A DNA stretch of 24,029 nucleotides from Psychrobacter sp. UBA3962 (GCF_002385225.1 NZ_DGDC01000036.1:1-24029); one strand, 5' to 3'; positions 1 to 8,800 are shown, numbered from the stretch's first letter. A program made the numbers and translations. Notes: generated by a model from the sequence alone, not told the origin.

Positions 1-36
1 TTATTTTTTAGAATTGGTATTAGGTTTGTTTAGCGC

Positions 37-1257
37 TTAAGCAGTTTTGCTTTTCATAACGGGGTCAGCGGCTGCAGTGAACAATACGTCGGTTGACGAG
101 TTAAGCGCTGTTTCTGCCGAGTCTTGGACCACACCGATGATAAAGCCAATGGCCACAACTTGCATTGCAATATCATTAGGGATGTTAAATAAGCTACAAG
201 CCAGTGGGATAAGTAGCAAAGATCCCCCGGCCACCCCTGAAGCACCCGTAGCAGCGATGGTAGCGACCACACTAAGTAATAAAGCCGAACCAAAGTCCAC
301 TGGAATACCCAAGGTATGAGCGGCAGCTAAAGTTAATACGTTAATAGTGATGGCAGCACCCGCCATATTAATCGTCGCCCCCAGGGGTAGGGTCACTGAA
401 TAAGTGTCTTCATGTAAGCCCAGCTTTTTGGCTAAGTTCATGTTGACTGGAATGTTCGCCGCTGATGAGCGGGTAAAGAATGCAGTAATCCCTGACTCGC
501 GTAAGCAAGTAAACACCAGAGGATAAGGGTTTCTACGGATACTAAAGGCCACAATAATAGGGTTAACGACTAAGGCAATGAACAGCATAGAGCCCAGCAG
601 TACCGCCAGTAGACGGCCATAGCTTGCTAAGGCTTCAAAGCCAGTTTCAGCAATGGTATTGGCCACTAAGCCTAAGATACCAATAGGAGCAAAGGCAATA
701 ACAAAGCGCACCACATTAGAGATGGCCTCTGATAAGTCAGCAACCATGGTACGGGTGGTGGCAGAAGCTTTACGTAACGCAAAACCAATGATTAACGCCC
801 AAGCCAAAATACCCATATAGTTGGCACTGGCAATGGCATTAACCGGGTTGTCTACTAAGTTCATAAGTAGCGTGGTTAACACTTCTTTTAACCCTGAAGG
901 AGGGGCTTGATCAGCAACCGCCTCAATGGTGTTTAGGCCAATAAGCTCGGTTGGGAAGGCGAAACTTGCTACCACAGCCGTTAAGGCGGCCAAGAAAGTG
1001 CCGAAAATGTACATGATCAACACAGGCTTCACATGAACTTGGCTTTGACCTTGGTGCTGACTGACTGCCGCCATGACCAAAATGAATACCAAAATAGGCG
1101 CCACAGCCTTTAGCGCACCCACAAATAAGGTACCAAGTAAGCCTAACGCGATACCCACTGAAGGCAATAACCAACCTATTAAGATACCAATTACTAGCCC
1201 AATAATAATTAGAGGCACCAAGCCGATGCGCTGGTACATGTCAATAAGGGCTCTCAT
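37..1257 (-). CDS. sstT: Serine/threonine:Na+ symporter SstT
   Basis: A 406-residue inner-membrane transporter of the dicarboxylate/amino acid:cation symporter (DAACS) family; SstT imports L-serine and L-threonine with Na+. Hydrophobic helices fill the protein from residue 12 on. The family signatures are present: RSSAANIP at 263-270 (the serine-rich HP1 tip), NMAG at 297-300 (cation and substrate site on TM7), GASGVAGGS at 338-346 (HP2), and QDSAETALNSSTD at 378-390 (TM8 substrate residues). The length matches SstT (about 410). The ATG is preceded by GGAGAG at good spacing. It sits alone on the minus strand, about 380 bp downstream of holC. Its terminator is not visible in the 36 bases left of the stop. 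Glutamate or aspartate transport is less likely, because the sequence follows SstT rather than GltP. Confidence 0.95.
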   Translation of the reverse strand: MRALIDMYQRIGLVPLIIIGLVIGILIGWLLPSVGIALGLLGTLFVGALKAVAPILVFILVMAAVSQHQGQSQVHVKPVLIMYIFGTFLAALTAVVASFAFPTELIGLNTIEAVADQAPPSGLKEVLTTLLMNLVDNPVNAIASANYMGILAWALIIGFALRKASATTRTMVADLSEAISNVVRFVIAFAPIGILGLVANTIAETGFEALASYGRLLAVLLGSMLFIALVVNPIIVAFSIRRNPYPLVFTCLRESGITAFFTRSSAANIPVNMNLAKKLGLHEDTYSVTLPLGATINMAGAAITINVLTLAAAHTLGIPVDFGSALLLSVVATIAATGASGVAGGSLLLIPLACSLFNIPNDIAMQVVAIGFIIGVVQDSAETALNSSTDVLFTAAADPVMKSKTA

Positions 1258-1638
1258 AAGCTCTCCAAATAAATGCTAACTTAAATAAATCAGCACGAAA
1301 ATAAAAAATAAAAGCATACCGGGCATAAGGCCTAGCGCCCATGCCTAAATATCTTTAGGGTATATGATTTGATTGAGAGATAGAGTTTTAAGAGCTATTG
1401 ACAGTGAAATTATAGTAAACGCTGCTCCGCTAAGCTCTATCACATAATCAGATTATGCCCTGATTATACAAAACTTGAAATCGTCTGCAACAGATAACTA
1501 TAAATTGCTTTTAATAATAAGCACAAAAAAACCAGCTAATGGCCGCTAACGCTCTAAGGCTATACAGAAAATAGAGTCAGCAATATCAGAATTAAGCAAT
1601 AAGAGGATTAAGTAATAGCAGGACTCACTAACAGAGAG
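1258..1638. other. Intergenic region upstream of sstT
   Basis: A 381-bp AT-rich stretch with no credible ORF. It should hold the sstT promoter (minus strand). A TATAAT occurs on the minus strand at 1414-1409 but I see no good -35 element. A perfect 6-bp inverted repeat, CCTAAA-tatc-TTTAGG, lies at 1344-1359, between that possible -10 and the gene. A weak GC-poor stem followed by a T run on the minus strand near 1525-1545 could terminate holC transcription, but only about five pairs form and two are G-U. Confidence 0.4.
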
Positions 1639-2130
1639 TTAGTTAATAGGATAGTAGATAAGCTCAAAGCCTAAGTCGCGATAGGCTCGGTATTTATCAC
1701 GGCCTTGCTGCTTACTGACTTCATCAGGAGTGATGATTTCCAAGACCCGCTCAGGCAACGTCCCATTTTTGGATAAAGCAAGGGCAGTCGGAGCCAGATT
1801 TAGAACCACGCCATCGAAATTTGGGGGAAATGAAGAGAGTAGGGTCACAGGGGCAGAAAGTTTTTCTGCAGTGACTTGATTATCAGTAATAAGCGTATGT
1901 GGAATAAAGCTGGTGGCATCAAAAGACCATAATTGCTCGTCTAATGCCTGAAGTCGATTTGTTTGATCGTCAACGATGACTAAGCTGTATTCGCTTTTAT
2001 TCAAAACGGTCTGGGTCAATCGACACACAAAGTTTAGCACCGCCTCAGCATCAACGGCTGAGGCGGTGCTTACTGCGGTGGCGTCTTGTTGCATATAACG
2101 CTCACCGAGGACATAAAAACTAATTTGCAT
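1639..2130 (-). CDS. holC: DNA polymerase III chi subunit HolC
   Basis: A 163-residue protein with the chi-subunit pattern. It begins with QISFYVL, has a central strand-turn-strand region with LWSFDATSFIPH (compare the LWTFxxxxFIPH motif of chi), and ends in a C-terminal helix with GRDKYRAYRDLGFELIYY, the family's typical ending. Chi links SSB to the clamp loader through psi. It is slightly longer than the E. coli protein (147 residues); the extra residues are an Ala/Thr/Val-rich stretch at about 14-30. It lies 29 bp downstream of pepA on the same strand, the pepA-holC order also known in E. coli, so the two are probably cotranscribed. valS, which often follows, is absent here. The Shine-Dalgarno sequence is weak. 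Confidence 0.9.
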   Translation of the reverse strand: MQISFYVLGERYMQQDATAVSTASAVDAEAVLNFVCRLTQTVLNKSEYSLVIVDDQTNRLQALDEQLWSFDATSFIPHTLITDNQVTAEKLSAPVTLLSSFPPNFDGVVLNLAPTALALSKNGTLPERVLEIITPDEVSKQQGRDKYRAYRDLGFELIYYPIN

Positions 2131-2159
2131 AAGTAGCTTTTATACGTCTGGCAGTCAGA

Positions 2160-3809
2160 TTACTGCTGAGACATATTTTTTAGATACTGCATGAATAAAG
2201 GAACAGGACGGCCTGTTGCGCCTTTTTCTTTACCTGAGTTCCAAGCAGTGCCTGCGATGTCTAAGTGAGCCCAGGCTTGACCCTCTTCGATGAAGCGAGA
2301 CAAGAAGCAAGCAGCCGTTACTGCTCCAGCGGCGCGGCCACCAATGTTTTGGATATCGGCAATAGGAGAGTCCAACTGGCTTTGATATTCATCATCAAGA
2401 GGCATGTGCCAAATTAGGTCACCTGATTGATCACTGGCGTTTTCTAGTTCAAACAATACGTCTTCATCGTTACTGAATACCGCTGAACGCACGTGGCCTA
2501 AGGCAATCACACAAGCGCCTGTTAAAGTGGCCACATCGATGATGGCACGTGGGTTATAACGCTGAACGTAGCATAGCGTATCCGCTAGAACCAAACGGCC
2601 TTCTGCATCGGTATTTAGAATTTCGACGCTCTTACCGTTCATCGCTTTCACGATATCACCTGGGCGAGTTGCTTCCCCTGAAGGCATATTCTCAGCACAA
2701 GCTAAGGCGCCCACTACGTTAATAGGCAGACGCGCTTCACATAAAGCTTTCATGGTCCCTAATACAGAAGCTGAACCGCCCATGTCGAATTTCATCTCAT
2801 CCATCGCCGCACCTGGCTTGATTGAGATACCGCCTGAGTCAAAGGTTACGCCTTTACCCACTAATACGATAGGAGCGTCAAAGGCTTCTTCTACCGATTC
2901 AGCATCGGCTTCTGCCTTTTTAGCTTTGGCTGCTTTTTTCGGCAACTTATCGGCCACAGCTTTGATATTGTTGGCTAAGGTATCTGCAAAGCTGTTTGAG
3001 CTGCTAGTGGTAATGGCTTGGTTTTGGCCTTGGTACTCAAGGATAACCAATTGACCTTCACGTACAGAGCCGCGAGACACTGACAAGAAGCAGTTCATGC
3101 CCAGCTCTTCCATTTCGCTTTCGCCCAATACCGTCACTTTCAGTAAGTCTGGGTAAGCTTTGGCCAGCGCTTTGGCTTGGTCAGCCATATAAACTGGGAA
3201 GCAAATATTACCTGGCTCATTGGCCACATCACGGGCCAAAGATTGACCACTGTGAACCGCCGCCACATAGTCGATAGTGGCTTGCTCAACACTGGCTGAA
3301 ACCAAAGTGACTTCAGAAAGTTTAGGCTCAGTGGTTTCAGACTTATATTTGTCAAAACGGTAGCTGGCGTTTAGTAACTCTAAGGCCAGTTGCTGTAGGC
3401 TTTCATCAGATAGATCATCTCCAATAGCCACGGCTAAGTTAGTCACGCGCTTCTGAGTATTCTTATAAAGCGCAGTCGCAATCTTTTGGATAGAAGCTGA
3501 GTTGATTTTCTCAGGTTTGCCCACGCCCACTAATAAAAGTTGTAACGGCGCTTTTTTGGCATCGGCTGCCAGAGCAAAGTCTGCTACCGTTTCACCCAGC
3601 TTACCACTGAAGTCAGAAACAGCGATTAAATCTTCGATACGTTGCTGATAGGCTTCTAAGCCTTTGAAGTTGCCTATTAGGTTGGCTTCGTCATCTACCA
3701 ACACAGCCAAACAATGGCTTTGGATATCGTTATTAGCGGGCGCCTTTTTTAGTAGTTTTTTTGAGGCCAGCTTTGGTAAAGTTTTAGATACTGAAAGAGT
3801 TAAGCTCAT
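2160..3809 (-). CDS. pepA: Leucyl aminopeptidase (cytosol aminopeptidase, M17)
   Basis: A metallo-aminopeptidase of family M17, with two metal ions, that releases N-terminal residues from peptides; in E. coli it also acts as a DNA-binding protein in Xer recombination and carAB control. Counting from the ATG at 3809 (549 residues), the metal and catalytic residues are K319, D324, K331, D342, D401, E403 and R405, within VGKGVTFDSGG, MKFDMGG and the NTDAEGRL signature. Two ATGs lie six bases apart. AGGA stands six bases before the second (3809) but touches the first (3815), so 3809 is preferred. The protein is about 45 residues longer than E. coli PepA. Most of the excess is a Ser-rich then Lys/Ala-rich insert at about 265-312, just before the catalytic domain core. 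It probably forms an operon with holC. Confidence 0.95.
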   Translation of the reverse strand: MSLTLSVSKTLPKLASKKLLKKAPANNDIQSHCLAVLVDDEANLIGNFKGLEAYQQRIEDLIAVSDFSGKLGETVADFALAADAKKAPLQLLLVGVGKPEKINSASIQKIATALYKNTQKRVTNLAVAIGDDLSDESLQQLALELLNASYRFDKYKSETTEPKLSEVTLVSASVEQATIDYVAAVHSGQSLARDVANEPGNICFPVYMADQAKALAKAYPDLLKVTVLGESEMEELGMNCFLSVSRGSVREGQLVILEYQGQNQAITTSSSNSFADTLANNIKAVADKLPKKAAKAKKAEADAESVEEAFDAPIVLVGKGVTFDSGGISIKPGAAMDEMKFDMGGSASVLGTMKALCEARLPINVVGALACAENMPSGEATRPGDIVKAMNGKSVEILNTDAEGRLVLADTLCYVQRYNPRAIIDVATLTGACVIALGHVRSAVFSNDEDVLFELENASDQSGDLIWHMPLDDEYQSQLDSPIADIQNIGGRAAGAVTAACFLSRFIEEGQAWAHLDIAGTAWNSGKEKGATGRPVPLFMQYLKNMSQQ

Positions 3810-4497
3810 AATCATTCCTATGTGTTATGTGATGAGTTTGTTTTTATAGTGTATTTTGACAGTGACTCAGGGCTTTAAAAAATGCTTTGGGTAAGCAGCT
3901 TTAGCCATAACCCTAAGCATTACTGTTGTTTTAATTTTAGAGTTATTAAGGGCATAAACCCATAATCGTTAATGAGGATAGCTGTTTGTCTGGCTCACGA
4001 TGATATAGGCATTGAGCCTATCGCATAGTCTAACATATTGGCCTAGATTATGGGCAGATAGAGGACTATTGCCCCTCTAAAAACGTCAGAACCATGCTAG
4101 GATAGATAGACCTTATGCGCCTGACTTTGTGGGTTTTAGTTACCCTCTAAAGTCCACTGATAAATTAACGTCATTTTTTTATATTGAGTCTGGATTTATT
4201 GTTGATCTAGCCTAGATTTGAGCCTAGCCATTATAGCGACTACCCCCATTACCGGTGTTAAGATTATAATAGAGCTTGGTTGTCAGTGTTTTATTGCCAA
4301 ACGATACTCTGTGACCCATTGATGTATGTGCTTTGTTAATGAAGCCCAATATATTTCCTAATTTCTAGCATAATCCTTTATGATTTGCTGAAATAATGGC
4401 GGTCATAATAGCTCCCTTTAGCTATGGCTGTCTTATTTATAGCTGTATACGGGGTTAAACCGTTGTTTCATTCCTCTAATCTAATTTGAGTTTGCCT
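3810..4497. other. Divergent intergenic region between pepA and lptF
   Basis: A 688-bp AT-rich stretch with no plausible coding sequence in either direction. It must contain the promoters for pepA (minus) and lptFG (plus). Isolated hexamers are present: TTGACA at 3856-3861 and TATAAT at 4265-4270. None forms a pair with proper spacing, so I call no promoter. Short direct repeats occur: AGCCTAG at 4209-4215 and 4221-4227, and TTGAGCCTA at 4012-4020 and 4218-4226. No terminator hairpin, tRNA or conserved RNA fold was recognised. Confidence 0.4.
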
Positions 4498-5895
4498 GTG
4501 ATTTTACGCCGATACATGACCCGACAAGTTGCCTCAACGACCGCCTTGGTGTTGGGGTTTTTGGTGGTATTACTACTGGGCGGAAGAATGATCCGCTACT
4601 TTGGTATTGCCGCTGAAGGGCGCCTTGATGTGGGTTTGTTGTTTGCCATTATTGGCTATAACCTGCCTTACTTCTTAGAGCTGGTCTTGCCTCTGTCCTT
4701 TTTTATCGGGTTGATGTTGGTATTTGGTCGACTGTATGTGGACCAAGAAATGGCCGTGTTGAATGGCAGTGGCATCTCACGAGGTCGTTTGGCCCGATTA
4801 ATGATTCCCTTTATTTTATTATTGTTTGTTTTAGAGGCAGGCTTGTCTTTATACGGCAAACCTTGGGGAGTTAGAAATTCTGACAATATCTGGCAGCAGC
4901 AGTCATTAAGCAGTGCTTTTGATTTGATTCGTCCCCAGTCTTTTATTAGCAGTAACGACTACCACCTATATGTGGGGAGCATGAACGAAGATCGCACCGA
5001 GTTGCAAGATGTGATACTGGTGCAAACCGGAAGTCAAAGTGAGGGGGCAAAATCTAACCCGCCTAGTGTTAGCGAAACCGCTGTCGATGAGACACAGGGT
5101 GCCCAGGCCGAGGCGCCTACTTTATCTCCTAAAGCAGATAAAACCATCACTGAATTGACTAAGCCGGTTGCCTCAGCAGCTTCAAAAGAAGCGAATGATC
5201 CCAGTAAAGCTGAGCGGGATGTGATTGTGTTGGCAAAACGAGCGGTACAAGTCGTGGGAAGTGATCAAGCGGATACCACCCAGCTAGATTTATTCCAAGG
5301 CCGACGTTATGAAGTGGGGGCGGACAGCTTGGTGTATAACCAAGTTAGTTTTGAGCGTTATCGCATTAGTATCAATCAACCGCCAAGAGACATTATTACC
5401 GATGATAATGTCACCACTCAAAGCTTACCGGTATTGTGGCAAGCCGCTACCGGTCAAGCAGCGCCAGTCATTGACCTAAACGCAGCGTCAACAGACAAAG
5501 CGCCAGTGACTACTCAAAAGCCTGATCAGCAACAAATCCTAGCGGCTCAAGCAGAGCTTGGCTATCGCTTATCTTTGCCTTGGTTGATTATTTTGGCACC
5601 GATGTTGGCGGTTCCTCTAGCCCAAGTTCGGCCTAGACAGGGGCGTTGGTTGAGGCTGTTACCGGCAATTATTATTTATGCCAGCTGTGCCTTGGTAGTT
5701 ATTTCGCTGAAAAACTCAGTAACTAAAGGCTCTGTCTCTGTTTGGAGTTATCCTTTGGCTATTATCAGTTTTATGGTGTTGGCACTCTATCTTAACTGGG
5801 CGAGTCGAATTCATCACAGGGTACGTTTCAGACTCGGTCAACGCAAGTTGGCTACTAATTCTAATAATACTTTTGATAATGGAGGCCGATCATGA
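4498..5895 (+). CDS. lptF: LPS export ABC transporter permease LptF
   Basis: An inner-membrane permease subunit (YjgP/YjgQ family). With LptG and the ATPase LptB it extracts LPS from the inner membrane and passes it to the LptC-LptA bridge. Three N-terminal membrane helices (about 13-33, 47-75, 95-115), a large periplasmic domain (about 120-345) and three C-terminal helices are visible. The start is uncertain: TTG at 4486 and 4492 and GTG at 4498 are in frame. GTG 4498 gives an N-terminus (MILRRYMTRQ) that matches the usual start of LptF, and a weak GAG precedes it; this gives 465 residues. That is about 100 more than E. coli LptF, because a Ser/Thr/Ala/Glu/Lys-rich low-complexity segment (about 178-240) sits in the periplasmic domain. 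It overlaps lptG by four bases (ATGA). Confidence 0.93.
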   Translation: MILRRYMTRQVASTTALVLGFLVVLLLGGRMIRYFGIAAEGRLDVGLLFAIIGYNLPYFLELVLPLSFFIGLMLVFGRLYVDQEMAVLNGSGISRGRLARLMIPFILLLFVLEAGLSLYGKPWGVRNSDNIWQQQSLSSAFDLIRPQSFISSNDYHLYVGSMNEDRTELQDVILVQTGSQSEGAKSNPPSVSETAVDETQGAQAEAPTLSPKADKTITELTKPVASAASKEANDPSKAERDVIVLAKRAVQVVGSDQADTTQLDLFQGRRYEVGADSLVYNQVSFERYRISINQPPRDIITDDNVTTQSLPVLWQAATGQAAPVIDLNAASTDKAPVTTQKPDQQQILAAQAELGYRLSLPWLIILAPMLAVPLAQVRPRQGRWLRLLPAIIIYASCALVVISLKNSVTKGSVSVWSYPLAIISFMVLALYLNWASRIHHRVRFRLGQRKLATNSNNTFDNGGRS

Positions 5896-7235
5896 ATCCT
5901 ATGAAGTCTGGCGACTCCAAAACCTTAACTGGCGTAAACTCAGGCAAGATTATCTCGCGCTATGTCAAAAAAAATGCCCTATTTGCCATGCTATTTGCGG
6001 TGATAGGGCTGTGGGCACTGCAGATGATCTTTGCCTACTTGGCAGAATTAGAAGACATCTCAGACAGCTATACCTACTTTGAGGCCTTGACCTACATTTT
6101 TTATAAATCGCCCTATTTTTTAGAGCAGTTTACCCCCACAGGCGCCTTATTAGGAGCTGTCGTTGGCTTGGGCTTATTGGCCAATAACTCTGAGCTTATT
6201 GTGATGAGGGCGGCCGGATTAAGTATTAATCGTATTGTCGGCTGGGTGTTACAACCCGCGTTCATATTCGTCATATTGGCGCTGGCGATCAACCAATATG
6301 TTTTGCCTGAGTCTAATTTAAAAGCGAATCAGATTCGCAAGCCTGATACCGCTTTACTCGCGTCAGTCAATGGCTACTGGACCTTACAAAATGCGCCTGC
6401 TGTCGGCGAAAAGGCGCAGCAAGAAGGCATGGGTCACAATATCATCTATATCGACTATGCAGACGCCAATGGCAATATCGGTAAAGTAAAGCGCTGGCAT
6501 TTAGATGAAAACAATAACTTAACGGCGGTGTCTAAAGCGTCGGGCGGTATCTATCTGCCTAAGGCCAATGAGCAAACTCAAGCCAGCTTGCAAGATTTGA
6601 CCAAAGCAGAAAAAGAGCTGATTAACTATCAGTGGAAATTAGAAGACGTTACTACTTTAAAGCTAGCAGAACGGGCGGCTATTACTCAATCTGAAGAGAT
6701 TGAAGCCACAAAAGAGGCGTCTGAGGCAGAGAGCAGTGCCGAATCAAGCCAGGCAGTTTCGAGCAATGTCAGACAGTCACAGGAAATTGTGTTAAATAAT
6801 GAGCCTTTGGTGTCCAAACAGAATCAATCAGATGATGTGATTAATCTGCCGATATCGCCCAGCTCAGTGTATTTATTGACCCGTCGTGCTGAAGATTTGT
6901 CCCTGACTCAATTGTATGATCATAAGCGTTTTAATGCTTCGCAAGGCACCCGCTCATTAGAGCATGAAGTGGCTTTTTGGCAAAAACTGCTATCGCCATT
7001 TGCTATTTTATCGCTAGTGATTGTGGCCTGTTCTTTTGTGTTTGGTTCACTGCGCACGCATAGCTTGGGCCTGCGTATTGTGGTGGCTTTAATCTTTGGT
7101 TTGCTGTTTAGCTATATCCAAGATTTAACCAGCTTTGTGGCCTTAGCCACTGGGGCATCACCGTTATTGATGGTATTGTTGCCCATCATTGGCAGTGCAG
7201 CCTTGGGCTTTTATTTGATTAAACGCCAGGGTTAA
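5892..7235 (+). CDS. lptG: LPS export ABC transporter permease LptG
   Basis: The second permease half of the LptB2FG complex. It has 447 residues: N-terminal helices after SGKIISRYVKKNALFAM, a coupling-helix-like segment ELIVMRAAGLS at about 100-110, a periplasmic jellyroll domain, and C-terminal helices beginning near EVAFWQKLLSPFAIL. The E-hydrophobic-WQKLLxPF motif is typical of this family. The start ATG overlaps the lptF stop (ATGA) and is preceded by GGAGG, so translation is coupled and the subunits should be made in equal amounts. A Glu/Ala/Ser/Gln-rich insert at about 258-305 lies in the periplasmic part, which makes the protein longer than E. coli LptG (360). Transcription of the pair probably ends at the hairpin at 7305-7340. 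Confidence 0.94.
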   Translation: MNPMKSGDSKTLTGVNSGKIISRYVKKNALFAMLFAVIGLWALQMIFAYLAELEDISDSYTYFEALTYIFYKSPYFLEQFTPTGALLGAVVGLGLLANNSELIVMRAAGLSINRIVGWVLQPAFIFVILALAINQYVLPESNLKANQIRKPDTALLASVNGYWTLQNAPAVGEKAQQEGMGHNIIYIDYADANGNIGKVKRWHLDENNNLTAVSKASGGIYLPKANEQTQASLQDLTKAEKELINYQWKLEDVTTLKLAERAAITQSEEIEATKEASEAESSAESSQAVSSNVRQSQEIVLNNEPLVSKQNQSDDVINLPISPSSVYLLTRRAEDLSLTQLYDHKRFNASQGTRSLEHEVAFWQKLLSPFAILSLVIVACSFVFGSLRTHSLGLRIVVALIFGLLFSYIQDLTSFVALATGASPLLMVLLPIIGSAALGFYLIKRQG

Positions 7236-7304
7236 ATTCAGGGCTAAATTAAAGACAGCGGTTGTTGTTTATTTAATAATAAAATACAAAAGGTTAGCAA
7301 AAAT

Positions 7305-7340
7305 AAGAGCCCCGACTTTCAGCAAGTCGGGGCTCTTTTT
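7305..7340. terminator. Bidirectional terminator between lptG and the methyltransferase gene
   Basis: A perfect 14-bp stem (7305-7318 with 7324-7337) with a 5-base loop and a GC-rich core. On the plus strand a T run follows; on the minus strand the tail is TTATTTT. It sits between the convergent lptFG and the minus-strand methyltransferase gene and can serve both. Confidence 0.9.
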
Positions 7341-7379
7341 AATAGGTTTTAACCAAACTGAAATTATAAACAGTTGCCG

Positions 7380-7988
7380 TTATTCTTTAATCGCTCGGGT
7401 AATGGTGTAGGTTTTACCTTGTTTTACTTTATCAGCATTGCCAAAGACTTCGGTGAAAGCGCGTTTCATAAATTGACGCAGACCGTTAATGGTCACCACA
7501 TAAAAGCGGCCACCGCTACGCATTTTGCTATAAGCATCTAACAAATATAGATAATGCTGCTCTTTACCTACTTTGGCGGGCAGGTTAGACATTACTAGGC
7601 TGAAGTCTTTGTTGGGATCAACGTGATTGAAGCCGTTTGATAAATGGACGTCCACATTGGTTAGACCATTTTTTTCACAGTTACGGCGCGCATATTCAAC
7701 CGCCATAAAGTCCTTATCAATAAGGGTATGTTGGCCTTGAGGACATTCTCTGGCTGCAGCCATGCCCAGCACCCCATAACCACATCCTAAATCAATTGAG
7801 TCATCATCCACTTGAAAGTCAACATGATCCAGTAGCATCAAGCTGCCAGCATCTAGCTTCTCTGGAGAGAAGATACCCCAAGTGGTGGTGAAGTGCATCG
7901 GCGCTCCGAGCACCTCTTGAGTAAACGCAATGTCTTCGCGCCAATGTTTGGCTTTTTGTAATAAATCAGCAGGAGGGGTGTGGGTCAT
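7380..7988 (-). CDS. Class I SAM-dependent methyltransferase, RsmC C-terminal-domain-like
   Basis: A 202-residue protein with a single Rossmann methyltransferase domain of the 'MTS' (RsmC/RlmG/PrmC-like) type. Motif I is DLGCGYG at 66-72, which binds S-adenosylmethionine. The upstream TTWGIFSPEKLDAGSLMLL (about 35-53) is typical of the RsmC catalytic half (compare PGVFS..LD.GS..LL). Motif IV is SNLPA at 134-138, where RsmC-type enzymes have NPP(F/Y), so the substrate-gripping loop is altered. E. coli RsmC (16S rRNA G1207) is about 340 residues with a second, N-terminal, domain that is missing here. I therefore name it only as a methyltransferase; the target may be RNA but is not established. 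It is last in the minus-strand run after DUF4385 and gph, 62 bp from gph. Confidence 0.85.
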   Translation of the reverse strand: MTHTPPADLLQKAKHWREDIAFTQEVLGAPMHFTTTWGIFSPEKLDAGSLMLLDHVDFQVDDDSIDLGCGYGVLGMAAARECPQGQHTLIDKDFMAVEYARRNCEKNGLTNVDVHLSNGFNHVDPNKDFSLVMSNLPAKVGKEQHYLYLLDAYSKMRSGGRFYVVTINGLRQFMKRAFTEVFGNADKVKQGKTYTITRAIKE

Positions 7989-8050
7989 GGTGTTGCCTTA
8001 ACGAATAATGGAATTGTATGGTCATCTTAGAGCCTGTAAGCTGTTTGTGA

Positions 8051-8743
8051 CTAGGTATACTCAGCGATTACCCAATCCACCAAGCTTTGAAAGTCATCAA
8101 AGGCTGCGGTTGGCTTTAGCTCACGAATATCTTGGCCGTAATTATAACCGTAAGACAGACCTAGTGTGTCAATATTGGCGTTTTGACCGGCAAAAATGTC
8201 ATTTTTTGAGTCGCCAATCATTACCGCATACTCTGGGGCAATCTGTAAGGTGCGACAAACATGACGCAGGGGCTCAGGATCTGGTTTCTTAGCGGGTAGG
8301 CTGTCGCCACCCAGCACTTCGGTAAATAACTCACTCCAGCCAAAAGACTCTAGAATTTTTGGCACAAACTGGCTCGGTTTATTAGTAACCAATGCTAGGG
8401 TAAAGCCCGCTTGCTTTAATTTTTTTAGGCCCTCGCTTACATTAGGGTAGGCAACGGTATTGTCGCCACTTACTTTGGCGTAAGCGTCGAAGAATACCTT
8501 TTCAGCGTGGTCAGCCTCCTCTTTGCTTAACTGACCCTCTGCGACCTCTACAGAGCCAACCAGCGCCCGTTCTATCAACATCCGTGACCCATTGCCCACC
8601 CAATTGCGGACGGTCTCGATAGGATAGGTAGATTTACATAAGGTGGTAAGCATATCATTCGTGGCTTGTGCCAAATCAGGCACACTATCGATTAAGGTGC
8701 CATCCAGATCAAAAATAAGCAGTTCTTTTTTTACAGCAGTCAT
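8051..8743 (-). CDS. gph: Phosphoglycolate phosphatase (HAD family)
   Basis: A 230-residue HAD-superfamily hydrolase that removes phosphate from 2-phosphoglycolate, a by-product of DNA repair. Motif I is FDLDGTLIDS with D12 (nucleophile) and D14. Motif II is the Thr in LVTNKP (T120). Motif III is K152/K153 in AKKPDP, and motif IV is IGDSKND with D178 and D182. The helical cap lies at about residues 20-95. Size and motif spacing fit Gph; other HAD phosphatases such as PpaX are possible because substrate choice depends on the cap. It is flanked on the same strand by the DUF4385 gene (57 bp upstream) and the methyltransferase gene (62 bp downstream), probably one transcript. Confidence 0.88.
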   Translation of the reverse strand: MTAVKKELLIFDLDGTLIDSVPDLAQATNDMLTTLCKSTYPIETVRNWVGNGSRMLIERALVGSVEVAEGQLSKEEADHAEKVFFDAYAKVSGDNTVAYPNVSEGLKKLKQAGFTLALVTNKPSQFVPKILESFGWSELFTEVLGGDSLPAKKPDPEPLRHVCRTLQIAPEYAVMIGDSKNDIFAGQNANIDTLGLSYGYNYGQDIRELKPTAAFDDFQSLVDWVIAEYT

Positions 8744-8800
8744 AGTTATCTCGTAAAGCTAAAGGGTTATAAATATAGAGAGTTATAAATAAAGGTTAAA

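Noticed and set aside
1..36. End of another gene left of sstT
   Set aside because: Only 36 bases are visible; no frame or signal can be supported.
2752..3054. 100-codon plus-strand frame inside pepA
   Set aside because: Antisense shadow of a gene with clear catalytic motifs; no ribosome-binding site or recognisable protein.
3856..3861. TTGACA hexamer as a -35 for lptFG
   Set aside because: No -10-like hexamer at 16-18 bases, and it lies more than 600 bp from the gene.
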